Position numbers and translations under genes: made by a program. A stretch of DNA of 64,000 bases, from assembly GCA_913061475.1 (NCBI GenBank), contig CAJXUN010000002.1:62001-126000 (forward strand). Reading direction: 5' to 3'. Below are positions 1 through 8,186 of this stretch, piece by piece (within the stretch, counting starts at the first letter, position 1; the number at the start of each line of letters is the position of its first letter). The stretch comes from an uncultured Colwellia sp. (GTDB lineage: Bacteria; Pseudomonadota; Gammaproteobacteria; Enterobacterales; Alteromonadaceae). The notes under the pieces were generated by a model that did no database searches, was not told where the DNA came from, and saw only the letters and a list, made by a program, of their open reading frames with translations.

Positions 1-635
1 GGCGTCCAATTAAGTAGTATAATAGGCTGTTGATTTTTTGTCGCCTGTGCTAATTTTTGCCAAACTTGAATGTCATTTTCAAATCGATGAATAGTAAAAT
101 TTAATTCTAAAGCGCGAATAATATCGGCATCACCGTAGTCCCATGGGCCAGCGTAATACACACCTTTACCTGCTGACTCTGGGGTTGAAAAAATAGCTGA
201 ACAGGCATTCATTGCTCGCCAATCGGGTAACCCAGGACACAACTTCTCAACATACTCTGGGTACCACCAATCTTCTTTACCCTGCGCACTATGCTGGCCC
301 ATATCAATAATATGGCCTTGTGCGACCATACGCTTAAAGTCTCTAGCCATCGAGGCTTGCCAGACCTCTAATTGAATATGGACCAAGCCTTTAGGCAACG
401 CGCCCCATTGATCGATTGCACTTATATCTTTATATTCAACAGTCTCACCTAATGACTGAATCATCTGACCTAATGCTGTTGAAATTACGCGCTGACTAGC
501 CCAATGATTTAGTGGTAAGGTAATCACCTTTTTACTGTTACTAAAGGCTGCTGGCACGCTGTTAGAGGCAATAAAAATAAAAGAAATGCCGGTCAATAAA
601 ATTAATCTTCTTGTTAAGCCATTTATTTTCTGCAT
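1..635 (-). CDS. ABC transporter substrate-binding protein, glycine betaine/choline (OpuAC/ProX) type, C-terminus cut off
   Basis: Reading the minus strand from an ATG at 635 gives an open frame that runs off the window edge (about 211 residues seen). It opens with a basic stretch and a hydrophobic segment (TRRLILLTGISFIFIAS), which looks like a Sec signal peptide, so the product should be periplasmic. The mature part contains NHWASQRV, a WWYPEYVEKLCPG stretch and GPWDYGDADIIRALELNF, which resemble the OpuAC-type solute-binding domain for quaternary ammonium osmolytes. Ligand identity is inferred from family only. Any permease and ATPase partners would lie outside the window. The start is well placed after GGTGAACTA. 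Confidence 0.8.
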   Translation of the reverse strand, partial: MQKINGLTRRLILLTGISFIFIASNSVPAAFSNSKKVITLPLNHWASQRVISTALGQMIQSLGETVEYKDISAIDQWGALPKGLVHIQLEVWQASMARDFKRMVAQGHIIDMGQHSAQGKEDWWYPEYVEKLCPGLPDWRAMNACSAIFSTPESAGKGVYYAGPWDYGDADIIRALELNFTIHRFENDIQVWQKLAQATKNQQPIILLNWT

Positions 636-1062
636 TAGTTCACCTTGGTAATCGCTGTAATAACAGCAAAAAAAACAACGCTAGGTATAATGTTCACTAA
701 ATCCTGCACGTACTAGTATTTACTACAGGGGCGTTCTTTATCTCGGCGCTATTAGGCAAGCGCCTTATGAGATTGTAGCAATAATATCACCAAGCTCTTG
801 CGGTAAGTTATAAATTTCGAGATTAAGTGGCTAGTTATTGTATAAAACACTAAAAAATGAGACTAAAAAATACAGTTGCGTTAACCTTAAGCGTTAGGCA
901 CAATCACTTTGATATGACGCAATAAAATGTCAGCCTTGAAAATAAAGCCTCCTATCTCGCTAAAGGTGATTACGCGCATAATAAATATTTCCTAAAATTG
1001 CTTGTATCCTCAGTGTTTGACCCAATTAAAAACTATATGTATTTATTATTGGAACTGCCTTG
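636..1062. other. Divergent intergenic region between the binding-protein gene and cnoX
   Basis: These 427 bases separate two divergently transcribed genes and should carry both promoters, but I cannot fix either one. The only structure I see is a short hairpin, GGCGCT (745-750) with AGCGCC (759-764). No open frame of note is present. Confidence 0.5.
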
Positions 1063-1908
1063 ATGACAAACGCTCTTGCGATCACCTTAGAAAACTTTCA
1101 ACAAGTTATTATCGAAGAATCAAAAGCTCAACTTGTATTGGTCGACTTTTGGGCTCAGCAAATTCCTGAAAGTGTTGAATTACGAGATAAGCTAGCGACA
1201 GCATTGGCTAATCATGGCGATACCATACTATTGGCAACCGTCGATTGTGAAACGCAGGGACAAATTGCCCAGCAGTTTGGTATCCAAGGTTTACCAACGG
1301 CTGTTTTAGTGAAAGATGGTCAACCGCTTGACGGCCTAACTGGACCACAAACCGACGAAAGTATTAGTGAGTTTTTAGCCAAATACTTACCAAAAGAGCA
1401 AGATGCGCTATTGGCGCAAGCTAAAAATTTACTAGCTGAAAGTAAAGTTTCTGAAGCATTCCCTGTTATTAGCCAAGCGTATCAACTAGATAGTGAGCGC
1501 GCTGATATTAAATTGGTGCTAGCCAATGTTTATATTCAAACAGGTAAAATCACTGAGGCCGAGGCGTTATTGCAAAGCATAAAAATGATCGATCAAGACA
1601 GTGAATATCAATCATTAATGGCAAAACTTGAATTGGCTAATCAGGCAGCTGACTCTCCTGAGATACAAGCCCTTGAACAACAGTTGATTAATGAACCTGA
1701 TAACGTTGAATTGCAACAAAAACTGGCAGCACAATATAGTCAAGTCAATCGTCATGATGATGCCTTGGCTATCTTGTTTCGCTTAGTGCAAACCAACGGT
1801 GCAGATATAAGCAGCAAAGACTTATTGCTTGATGTCTTGAAATCATTACCTGATGGTGATGCGTTGGCGAGTAAGTATCGACGTAAGCTTTACACTTTGA
1901 TGTATTAA
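1063..1908 (+). CDS. cnoX: CnoX (YbbN) thioredoxin-fold co-chaperone, without the SxxC/CxxC cysteines
   Basis: The 281-residue product matches the layout of E. coli CnoX: an N-terminal thioredoxin fold (about residues 5-110) followed by tetratricopeptide-like helices. The ending GDALASKYRRKLYTLMY is nearly the same as the E. coli ending. CnoX holds unfolding proteins under oxidative stress and hands them to GroEL or DnaK. At the usual active site the sequence reads W30-AQQIPES, so neither cysteine of a CxxC nor the single cysteine of the E. coli SxxC is present. A Cys at 62 (VDCE) remains, and the cis-proline Pro78 is in GLPT. I chose the ATG at 1063; a TTG three bases earlier is also open. 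The gene appears monocistronic, with a terminator right after it. Confidence 0.88.
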   Translation: MTNALAITLENFQQVIIEESKAQLVLVDFWAQQIPESVELRDKLATALANHGDTILLATVDCETQGQIAQQFGIQGLPTAVLVKDGQPLDGLTGPQTDESISEFLAKYLPKEQDALLAQAKNLLAESKVSEAFPVISQAYQLDSERADIKLVLANVYIQTGKITEAEALLQSIKMIDQDSEYQSLMAKLELANQAADSPEIQALEQQLINEPDNVELQQKLAAQYSQVNRHDDALAILFRLVQTNGADISSKDLLLDVLKSLPDGDALASKYRRKLYTLMY

Positions 1909-1940
1909 TGATTTCAAAATAGTCGCATTTTAAAACCGAT

Positions 1941-1988
1941 AAAGCATAACAATGTTTAATTACTTTTAACGATACGTTGTTATGCTTT
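1941..1988. terminator. Bidirectional terminator between cnoX and msrA
   Basis: A 12-bp perfect stem, AAAGCATAACAA (1941-1952) with TTGTTATGCTTT (1977-1988), is followed by T residues on the plus strand and by A/T-rich sequence on the minus strand. It lies between two convergent genes and can serve both. Confidence 0.8.
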
Positions 1989-1998
1989 TTTTAGGCTA

Positions 1999-2559
1999 TT
2001 AAGCGGCAGTTATAGCCTGCTCTTCATTAGTTAATAAATGCGAAAATTCAGTTAAAAACTTTTGAATTTTTCTAGCAACGACTAACTGACAATACTTATT
2101 TTCGGGGTTGTTAGTAACAAAGTCTTGATGATAGTTTTCGGCACTATAAAAATTGTTGATGGCTTTTACTGAGGTGACAATATCTTGCTCGAAGTATTGC
2201 TCTGCAGCCAATTGAGATATTTTTTCATTGGCTGCTACTTGCTGAGCTTGGCTATGAAATAAAATTGTTGAGCGATATTGGCTGCCAATATCATCACCTT
2301 GACGGTTCAATGTTGTTGGGTCGTGTATGGCAAAAAATACGGTTAATAGAGTTTCTACGCTCAGTAGACATGAGTCAAAAGTAATTTGTACTACTTCGGC
2401 ATGATTTGCAATACCATTACAAACCTGTTCATAAGTTGGGTTTATAATATCACCGTCAGCGTATCCGCTTGTAACCGAAACAACACCTTTAATTCGGGCG
2501 AAAATATTTTCCACGCACCAAAAGCAGCCAGCGCCTAAAGTTATTTTTTCGATGCTCAT
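1999..2559 (-). CDS. msrA: Peptide methionine-(S)-S-oxide reductase MsrA
   Basis: MsrA reduces methionine-S-sulfoxide, in proteins and free, using a catalytic cysteine recycled by thioredoxin. The signature GAGCFWCVE starts at residue 9, with the presumed catalytic Cys at 12. GDDIGSQYRSTIL and the AENYHQDF stretch are also typical. The start was set to the ATG at 2559 because AGAGGAAAA stands just upstream; a longer frame with nine more residues reaches 2586 but lacks such a site. The product is 186 residues, normal for short MsrA proteins. Two palindromes of the AGACGTCT type lie 60-130 bases upstream and are listed separately. Confidence 0.93.
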   Translation of the reverse strand: MSIEKITLGAGCFWCVENIFARIKGVVSVTSGYADGDIINPTYEQVCNGIANHAEVVQITFDSCLLSVETLLTVFFAIHDPTTLNRQGDDIGSQYRSTILFHSQAQQVAANEKISQLAAEQYFEQDIVTSVKAINNFYSAENYHQDFVTNNPENKYCQLVVARKIQKFLTEFSHLLTNEEQAITAA

Positions 2560-2619
2560 TTCATTTTCCTCTGAAAAACTTGCCACTACACAAATATGTT
2601 TTTTGTTAAATGTTCTTTA

Positions 2620-2643
2620 AACCGTATAGACGTCTATATGGTT
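2620..2643. promoter_or_regulatory. Palindromic operator candidate upstream of msrA (MetJ-box-like core)
   Basis: The core AGACGTCT (2628-2635) equals the consensus half-site bound by the methionine repressor MetJ. It is extended by nearly symmetric flanks (AACCGTAT on the left, ATATGGTT on the right), making a near-perfect 24-bp palindrome. MetJ normally needs two or more contiguous 8-bp boxes, and the neighbouring octamers here match poorly, so a TetR-type site of the TAGAC/GTCTA kind is the main alternative. Confidence 0.45.
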
Positions 2644-2666
2644 AATGTTGAGAATGTATCACTCAG

Positions 2667-2688
2667 CCGTTTAGATGTCTATATGTTT
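2667..2688. promoter_or_regulatory. Second copy of the msrA-upstream palindrome
   Basis: CCGTTTAGATGTCTATATG starting at 2667 repeats the first site (CCGTATAGACGTCTATATG from 2622) with two changes, 45 bases further from msrA. Two sites in direct order suggest a shared regulator. In the rest of the 2560-2900 gap I see only a 31-codon frame at 2700-2795 with no known match. Confidence 0.4.
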
Positions 2689-2900
2689 TTTGATGATTTA
2701 TGGTAAATAATAGACGGGTAATTAATTTGCTTGATGAGGCTAAAATAAGCGTAGATAAAGTAAGTGATTTATTGGCTAGTTTTACGCTTTAAATTTGGGG
2801 GTATGGCGCTCAGTAAGAGAATAGAGTTTTGCGCTTTAATCGAGGTTATTGATGGCAAGATCACCTAACGTTCATGATTAAGCGCTAGGTGACATAAATA

Positions 2901-4025
2901 TCAAGCGATATGTGACAAGTTATAAGCAACATGTTGATGAAAGCGTAGGGTCAATTCATCTTTTTCGGTGGGAATTTCAAGTTCGGTGGCAAATAAGCGC
3001 ATTGCTTGTACTATTTGATTAACAAATTTTGCATAGTTTTGCTCTTCACCATTATGGCAATTGGCAACAAATATGAGTTGAGCGTTATCAACCAACTCAT
3101 CTGCTTTCCATCGACTGACAATGCCACATGGGCTTTGCTTGGGATTATACCCTAGCATTTGTAGTTCTCCGACTCTTGAAACTAACTCATGCAAACTATG
3201 TCTGACAATTGGCACTAAGCCATTGGCGATAAGTGCGCCATTATTTAAATTAAAACGCTTAGCAACTAATGAAAATGTGTCAGTTAAATAGGTAAACAAG
3301 GGATTGTAAGGATCTGTTGATGCGGGATCTATATCGACCAACTGAGAGAGCCTATGGTTAATAGGTAAATTAACAATGGCGTAAGTAATTGATGACATAG
3401 TGTCAGGCAATGTGACATTCTGACTTGCATATCTTTGAGCTATCGGTCTAAATTTGTGTGCTTGGCTGGCATTACAGCCTTTATTTTTGGCAAATATATC
3501 GTAGGTTAAATGCTGATGATCCCGCATGCGTATATTAGCAATCGAGAGTTTTGTTTGTAATGAAAACTCTGTTAAGAGTGCTTTTACCTTTTGATGAAAC
3601 TTTGCTGCTCCAGCTCTGATATCAGTTCCTGACGCTAAAAATACTAAGGTAATTTTTTTTGCCCTAACATTGGCGTCAAAAAATGAATTTTGCAATGTAT
3701 GTTGCTGTGGATCGTAATAAAAGATGATTTGTTGTTTGGTTTGCCATTGGTGCATTTCTTGGCTATAGCGCACACGCACTAACTTGTCGTTGGCAACAAA
3801 CAGGCTATTTTTAATAGCGAGTTTATTACTGAGAGTAAACAGTAAGTCGGCTAATGTTTGGTAACAAACATAGTAATTTTCATCACCATTACGACCGACC
3901 TGACTAGGCAACTGCGAGAGTAGTTGATCTGTTAACGTAAATTCAGCCAAAATGTATTGATTATCACGCGCATTGTCCGGTATATAGGCTTTTGGTGCAG
4001 CGTTGCGCTTCCTAACTATTGACAT
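2901..4025 (-). CDS. DUF3083-type protein of unknown function
   Basis: The 374-residue product resembles, from memory, the DUF3083 family of Alteromonadales and Vibrionales; no function is known. It has no signal peptide or membrane segment and begins with a basic stretch (SIVRKRNAAPKAY), so it is likely cytoplasmic. Recognisable blocks are YILAEFTLTDQLL near the start, a central ITLVFLASGTDIRAGAAKFH, and a C-terminal GYNPKQSPCGIVSRW. The start was moved to the ATG at 4025 because CAGGGA lies seven bases upstream; the frame is open ten codons further. It stands alone between msrA and the MITE pair. Confidence 0.6.
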   Translation of the reverse strand: MSIVRKRNAAPKAYIPDNARDNQYILAEFTLTDQLLSQLPSQVGRNGDENYYVCYQTLADLLFTLSNKLAIKNSLFVANDKLVRVRYSQEMHQWQTKQQIIFYYDPQQHTLQNSFFDANVRAKKITLVFLASGTDIRAGAAKFHQKVKALLTEFSLQTKLSIANIRMRDHQHLTYDIFAKNKGCNASQAHKFRPIAQRYASQNVTLPDTMSSITYAIVNLPINHRLSQLVDIDPASTDPYNPLFTYLTDTFSLVAKRFNLNNGALIANGLVPIVRHSLHELVSRVGELQMLGYNPKQSPCGIVSRWKADELVDNAQLIFVANCHNGEEQNYAKFVNQIVQAMRLFATELEIPTEKDELTLRFHQHVAYNLSHIA

Positions 4026-4144
4026 AATAATTCCCTGAAGGTAGCTTGGCATCATCTTGATACCAATTTAAGTTTCGATACAGGCGTAATTATAAGCAGT
4101 AGGTGTGACACTTTTATGTCGCACCAAAGCTAATTAATGAATTA

Positions 4145-4409
4145 GGGGCTGTTGATCTTTGTTTATATTTTCAGCAATAGGTTGTTTTTAATGTTAGCAA
4201 AGCAGAATGAACGGGGTTTGGTTGTTCCAAATAAGTGAAATTCTAATGCCGCTAGCGTTAAAAATAGCCATTGCCCAAAGGGCTGAGGCTAAAATCACCT
4301 TACTTTGCGTTGAAAATAGTTAATTTAGATGACTAAACTACACCATTTTCGCCTTAATTAAGGTGATTTTATCTCTCAGCTGAATTATTAAACAAAGATC
4401 AACAGCCCC
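4145..4409. mobile_element. MITE-like element, copy A (subfamily 1)
   Basis: This is a 265-bp non-coding element with perfect 21-bp terminal inverted repeats beginning GGGGCTGTTGATCTTTG. It is flanked by TA on both sides (4143-4144 and 4410-4411). The interior matches copy D (56742-57007) almost throughout, in the opposite orientation. A TA duplication points to mobilisation by an IS630/Tc1-mariner or IS5-group transposase supplied elsewhere, which is an inference. Confidence 0.82.
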
Positions 4410-4497
4410 TAGCGTACGGTGATATTTTTTGCCGCTGCAATAACAAAAATTAACCTTGGTAATGTTGAACCATCAAGGATAAAATTTATAAAATCTA

Positions 4498-4761
4498 GGG
4501 TCTGTTGATCTTTCGAGATTGTTTTTGCAGCAGTTTGTTGGGTATTTATACAAGGCAGAGCCTTTGTCATGTGGTTGTTCCACATAAAAAGGTAATAACG
4601 CCGTAAAAATGACCAACAAACGCTGTCCGAAGGATTCGGCTAAAAGCGTTTTACTCTTTGTTGAGCAGTATTTACTTAGAATGACTAAGCTACACACTAC
4701 TCGCCGCGATTAAAATGCTTTTATCTCGAACAAAATTTAACCGCGAAAGATCAACAGACCC
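4498..4761. mobile_element. MITE-like element, copy B (subfamily 2)
   Basis: This is a 264-bp element with perfect 18-bp ends, GGGTCTGTTGATCTTTCG and its inverse, flanked by TA in a CTAG context (4496-4497, 4762-4763). It matches copy C (35652-35915) in inverse orientation. It shares with copy A the end motif, a GGTTGTTCCA block, a GAATGACTAA-type block and the overall order, so both are one family that has split. It sits 86 bases after copy A, in the same orientation. Confidence 0.82.
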
Positions 4762-4790
4762 TAGCCAATTCATATAGGAATGTCTCATTC

Positions 4791-5012
4791 ATGTCGATAA
4801 GCAACAACGCCGATTTAGTAGCCGCAATTAATCAAATTATGCCCTTTGGTAAATATAGCGGCAGAAAATTACTACAATTGCCCGAGCCTTATTTAGTTTG
4901 GTTTCACTCCAAAGGGTTTCCAGACGGAAAGTTAGGTCAACAGCTGGCGTTAATTTATGAGGTTAAACTCAATGGTTTGGAAGATATGCTAAGACCTTTA
5001 CTAAGAGGTTAA
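4791..5012 (+). CDS. DUF3820 family small protein
   Basis: The 73-residue product contains the DUF3820 pattern: MPFGKYSGRKLLQLPEPYL, then WFHSKGFPDGKLGQQL, then a C-terminal GLEDMLRPLL. The family is described as putative quorum-sensing-regulated virulence factors, but its biochemical role is not known. A weak AGGAA stands ten bases before the ATG. MITE copy B ends only 29 bases upstream, so the gene's promoter probably lies within or across the MITE. Confidence 0.8.
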   Translation: MSISNNADLVAAINQIMPFGKYSGRKLLQLPEPYLVWFHSKGFPDGKLGQQLALIYEVKLNGLEDMLRPLLRG

Positions 5013-5326
5013 TTTTTAGCATTATTCAAATTAATTTGTTATTTCATTTATTGTTTTAAGTCTTGTTTGCTATATAGCTTTTTGCTAACGAATTGTTTTG
5101 CAATGTATAGTTAAAAATGGTCTTTATGAGTTGATTCTTGGGTCTAAAAAAAAGTAAAAAAGTGCCTCTTTCATCATAATATTCACTTGCTTTCATCGTG
5201 CGCTTGTTCTTAAATTAATTGTGATTGAAGTGATGTCATACAGCAGTCGGCATAATACTTTGTTGGTTAATTAAGGTAAGTTATTAATAATTATCCAGTG
5301 TTTATTTAATGGTTGAGGTGTTATTC
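5013..5326. other. Intergenic region upstream of rmf
   Basis: These 314 bases of A/T-rich sequence between the DUF3820 gene and rmf presumably hold the growth-phase-controlled rmf promoter. I cannot assign -35 and -10 boxes with confidence and see no open frame or strong hairpin. Confidence 0.4.
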
Positions 5327-5500
5327 ATGAGAAGACAGAAAAGAGATAAATTAGGCAGAGCACATTCAAATGGTTATCAAGCTGGGCTTTGTGGCCGAAC
5401 CAAGGACAAGTGCCCTTATCAAAATACGGATACTAAATCGGAATGGCTGGGTGGTTGGCGAGAAGCCTTAACCGATAGAAGTATGGGATTGTTTAAATAA
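5327..5500 (+). CDS. rmf: Ribosome modulation factor RMF
   Basis: RMF binds 70S ribosomes in stationary phase and promotes 100S dimers with reduced translation. The 57-residue basic product reads MRRQKRDKLGRAHSNGYQAG, later CPYQNTDTKSEWLGGWREAL, which aligns along its whole length with E. coli RMF. I set the start at the ATG at 5327 because GAGGTG stands six bases upstream. The frame extends six codons further to 5309, but those residues do not belong to the family. It is a single-gene unit with its own terminator. Confidence 0.95.
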   Translation: MRRQKRDKLGRAHSNGYQAGLCGRTKDKCPYQNTDTKSEWLGGWREALTDRSMGLFK

Positions 5501-5533
5501 AGTAAGTCCCAAACGATAAATAAAATTTTCATG

Positions 5534-5561
5534 AAAAGCCCTCCATATAGAGGGCTTTTTG
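5534..5561 (+). terminator. rmf terminator
   Basis: A ten-base stem, AAAAGCCCTC (5534-5543) with GAGGGCTTTT (5550-5559), has a six-base loop and trailing T residues. The right arm and its T-run are partly repeated directly after it (TTTAGAGGGCTTTTTGTT), perhaps from slippage. Confidence 0.9.
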
Positions 5562-5621
5562 TTTAGAGGGCTTTTTGTTGCTGTTTGATCGGTTATTTTT
5601 CTTTATACCAGCCAAACGTTA

Positions 5622-6365
5622 TCAAGAACAAGCAGAGCATATTGATTGTTTTTTTAGCGTGAATTGCTGCCATGAATTACTCTGACCATCAAAAATATTG
5701 AGTTGATTAGTTGCAACTACATGGCCGGTTAAAAATTTGATGGCTTGCAACGCTTGCATACCACCAATAATGGCAAGTACCGGGCCTAGTATACCTAAGG
5801 TTTGACAGTTATTTTCTGGTGCTTTTTTATCTCTCGGAAATAAGCATTGATAGCATGCGCTGTCAGCTTCATTAGGATTAACAAACATATGTTGGCCGTC
5901 AAAGCCGGTTGCTGCCCCAATCACCAAAGGCTTTTTATGCTCAAGACATTTTTGATTAATAAGGTAGCGGGTGTTGATGTTATCGCTACAATCGAGTACC
6001 AGATCTACTAGCGGGAAATAGTAATCAGCAAGCTCTGTATCTAACATTTCATCAAGCACTTCGATATTAGTACTGCTATTAAGTTGCTGTAGTTTTTCGG
6101 CACTAGTATCGGCTTTATTATGCGCAATGTCGGCGTCATTAAAAAGTATTTGCCGAGGCAGGTTGCTGATGTCGATACTATCACCATCAACTAAATAGAT
6201 GTGGCCGACACCTGCTGCGTTCAAATAGAGACTAACTGGGTTACCTAAACCACCAACCCCAACAATTAAAACCCGTGCATTTTTCAGCGCTTGCTGACCT
6301 TGTTCACCAATGCCTTTGAGCATTGTTTGGCGACTGTAGCGTAGTTGTTCTTGTTGACTAAGCAT
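5622..6365 (-). CDS. moeB: MoeB, molybdopterin-synthase adenylyltransferase (ThiF/MoeB/HesA family)
   Basis: MoeB adenylates the C-terminal glycine of MoaD so that it can be sulfurated for molybdopterin synthesis. The 247-residue product has the nucleotide-binding GVGGLG at residues 36-41, a YSRQTML start block, DCSDNINTRYLIN, and two CxxC pairs (CYQC and a C-terminal CSAC) that would hold zinc. ThiF has the same architecture; the position at the end of a mod/moa operon favours MoeB. The ATG at 6365 overlaps the end of modC by eight bases, suggesting translational coupling. A longer frame to 6428 lies wholly inside modC and is not used. Confidence 0.87.
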   Translation of the reverse strand: MLSQQEQLRYSRQTMLKGIGEQGQQALKNARVLIVGVGGLGNPVSLYLNAAGVGHIYLVDGDSIDISNLPRQILFNDADIAHNKADTSAEKLQQLNSSTNIEVLDEMLDTELADYYFPLVDLVLDCSDNINTRYLINQKCLEHKKPLVIGAATGFDGQHMFVNPNEADSACYQCLFPRDKKAPENNCQTLGILGPVLAIIGGMQALQAIKFLTGHVVATNQLNIFDGQSNSWQQFTLKKQSICSACS

Positions 6366-7491
6366 TAGGTGATGACTCCGTATAATGGTGGCTATGCACC
6401 GCATTGGCTTTAAATTGAATATAAACATTGGCCTTTGTTGTAAGTGCCATGCGGTTTGCCGACCATAAGCTTATTTGCGCATAAAACTGTTGTTCAGCCA
6501 CTTGCAGCGTTATTAGGGCGTGGGTTTTGCTGTTTGCTATTGCGCTAATGGTAGCCGATAAATGGTTGACGATTGAGCTGTGCTCAGGTTTAGTGAGGCT
6601 GATACTTATATCGCGAGCATAAATAATACACCTGAGTTGATGGCCAATTAAATTCGGCTGTGCTGTCTGTTCTAGTAAAGGTAAATATATGCTGCAAACG
6701 TTATCTTGTGATGTCGGCAGTGATAATCGCGTCAAACCATAATCAGGTAAATGTTCAGCAACCGTTAGCGATAAGCTGGTTTTAGCGCTAGTCTCGCCCG
6801 AACTATTTAGCTGATGAATGGCTTGATGAATTGGGTATGCTTGGCTTATTTTTCCTGCTGAAACCACTATCAATTGATCGGCGATATATTGTAGCTCACT
6901 TAAACTATGGCTGACATAAAGCATGGGCAGCTGAAGTTGTTGTTGAATTTCTTTTAAAATCGTCAACATTTGTGATTTTGTGGTTTTGTCTAAGGCACTA
7001 AACGGTTCATCGAGTAAAAGCAATTTAGGCTCTGCTAGCAAGGCTCTTGCGATAGAAACCCGCTGCTTCTCACCACCGGAAAGCTGTGTGACATTTTGAT
7101 GCTGTAGCTGATTTAATTTTGTTAAGGTTAGTACTTTTTCAATACTTAACGTCGATTGTTTTTGTCGTTTAGCACCGTAGGCTAAATTCTGGTAAACACT
7201 AAGATGTGGAAATAAACGACTGTCTTGAAATACTAAGCCTATTTGCCTGTTTTCTGCTTTAATAAAACATTTTTGTTCACTGTCTTGAAGCAATGCACCA
7301 CTTAACGAGACATGGCCTATTGCTTTTTGTTCAAGGCCAGAGATAACACGTAACAAGGTTGATTTACCTGAGCCCGAGTCACCATATATGCCGGTGATCG
7401 CTGAGAGATGAATATTTTGGTCAACGGCTATTTCGAAGCCATTAAAGGCCAATTTAAAAGCTAATGTTAAATAATTAGGTGTCGCGCTCAT
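6358..7491 (-). CDS. modC: ModC, molybdate ABC transporter ATPase
   Basis: This is the ATPase of the molybdate importer. Walker A is GDSGSGKST (residues 37-45), the ABC signature is LSGGEKQRVSIARALL, and Walker B is LLLLDEPFSALD, with a switch histidine in SHSLSE. The last 120 residues or so form the Mop/TOBE-like domain that binds molybdate in ModC proteins. The 377-residue length is typical. Its ATG overlaps the modB stop by four bases (ATGA), and its own stop overlaps moeB. Confidence 0.95.
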   Translation of the reverse strand: MSATPNYLTLAFKLAFNGFEIAVDQNIHLSAITGIYGDSGSGKSTLLRVISGLEQKAIGHVSLSGALLQDSEQKCFIKAENRQIGLVFQDSRLFPHLSVYQNLAYGAKRQKQSTLSIEKVLTLTKLNQLQHQNVTQLSGGEKQRVSIARALLAEPKLLLLDEPFSALDKTTKSQMLTILKEIQQQLQLPMLYVSHSLSELQYIADQLIVVSAGKISQAYPIHQAIHQLNSSGETSAKTSLSLTVAEHLPDYGLTRLSLPTSQDNVCSIYLPLLEQTAQPNLIGHQLRCIIYARDISISLTKPEHSSIVNHLSATISAIANSKTHALITLQVAEQQFYAQISLWSANRMALTTKANVYIQFKANAVHSHHYTESSPNA

Positions 7492-8186
7492 GAGTTTATT
7501 GCGCTCTGTTGACGCTTGTTGAAATTATTACCTAATAAATAAACCATCGACAACAATAGTAATGAGGCAATTAATAGCCCCGCAGACAGTAGGTGAGCAT
7601 TCGCGTAATTGAAGGCTTCAACGTGGTCGAATAAAGCGATAGATAATACCCGTGTTTCGCCGGGAATATTGCCACCAATCATTAACACCACACCAAATTC
7701 GCCAACGGTATGAGCAAAACCTAATGCGGTTGCGGTAATAAAACTGGCTTTTGTTAAGGGTAAAACAACACTAAAAAATCGGTCTATCGGTCCTGCACCT
7801 AACATAGCTGCTGCTTCGAGGTGATGATCTCCTAATTGTTCGAAAGCTTTTTGTAAGGGTTGTACAACAAAAGGTAATGAATACAGCACTGAGCCAATGA
7901 CAATTGCGCTAAAACTGAAGGCTAATTGACTGCCTGTTGCACTTTGCCAAAATTGTCCAGGCAATGATGTCGGTGAAAATGCCAGTAGTAAATAAAAGCC
8001 TAATACCGTTGGTGGTAATACTAAGGGCAGGGCAACTATCGCTTCAAAAAAGACTTTAAACCGACTCTGCCATTTTGCCAGGTACCATGCGAGTGGTGTA
8101 CCTATTAATAGCAGTATTACTGTGGTGATTGCTGCCATTTTTAAGGTGGTGGTGAGTGCTAGTAGGTCAGCTGAAATATCAGTCAT
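7488..8186 (-). CDS. modB: ModB, molybdate ABC transporter permease
   Basis: The 232-residue inner-membrane protein has about five hydrophobic spans (for example TTVILLLIGTPLAWYLA and LPLVLPPTVLGFYLLLAF). Its cytoplasmic EAA loop reads EAAAMLGAGPIDRFFSVVLPL, the contact for ModC. HTVGEFGVVLMIGGNIPGETRVLSI is characteristic of ModB. It overlaps modA by eight bases upstream and modC by four downstream. Confidence 0.95.
   Translation of the reverse strand: MTDISADLLALTTTLKMAAITTVILLLIGTPLAWYLAKWQSRFKVFFEAIVALPLVLPPTVLGFYLLLAFSPTSLPGQFWQSATGSQLAFSFSAIVIGSVLYSLPFVVQPLQKAFEQLGDHHLEAAAMLGAGPIDRFFSVVLPLTKASFITATALGFAHTVGEFGVVLMIGGNIPGETRVLSIALFDHVEAFNYANAHLLSAGLLIASLLLLSMVYLLGNNFNKRQQSAINS

Noticed and set aside
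2700-2795. 31-codon frame upstream of msrA
   Set aside because: It has no ribosome site and no recognisable features; it overlaps no conserved block.
4473-4697. Minus-strand 74-codon frame in MITE copy B
   Set aside because: It lies wholly within the repeat, and its frame is broken by stops in the otherwise similar copy C, so it is not kept as a gene.
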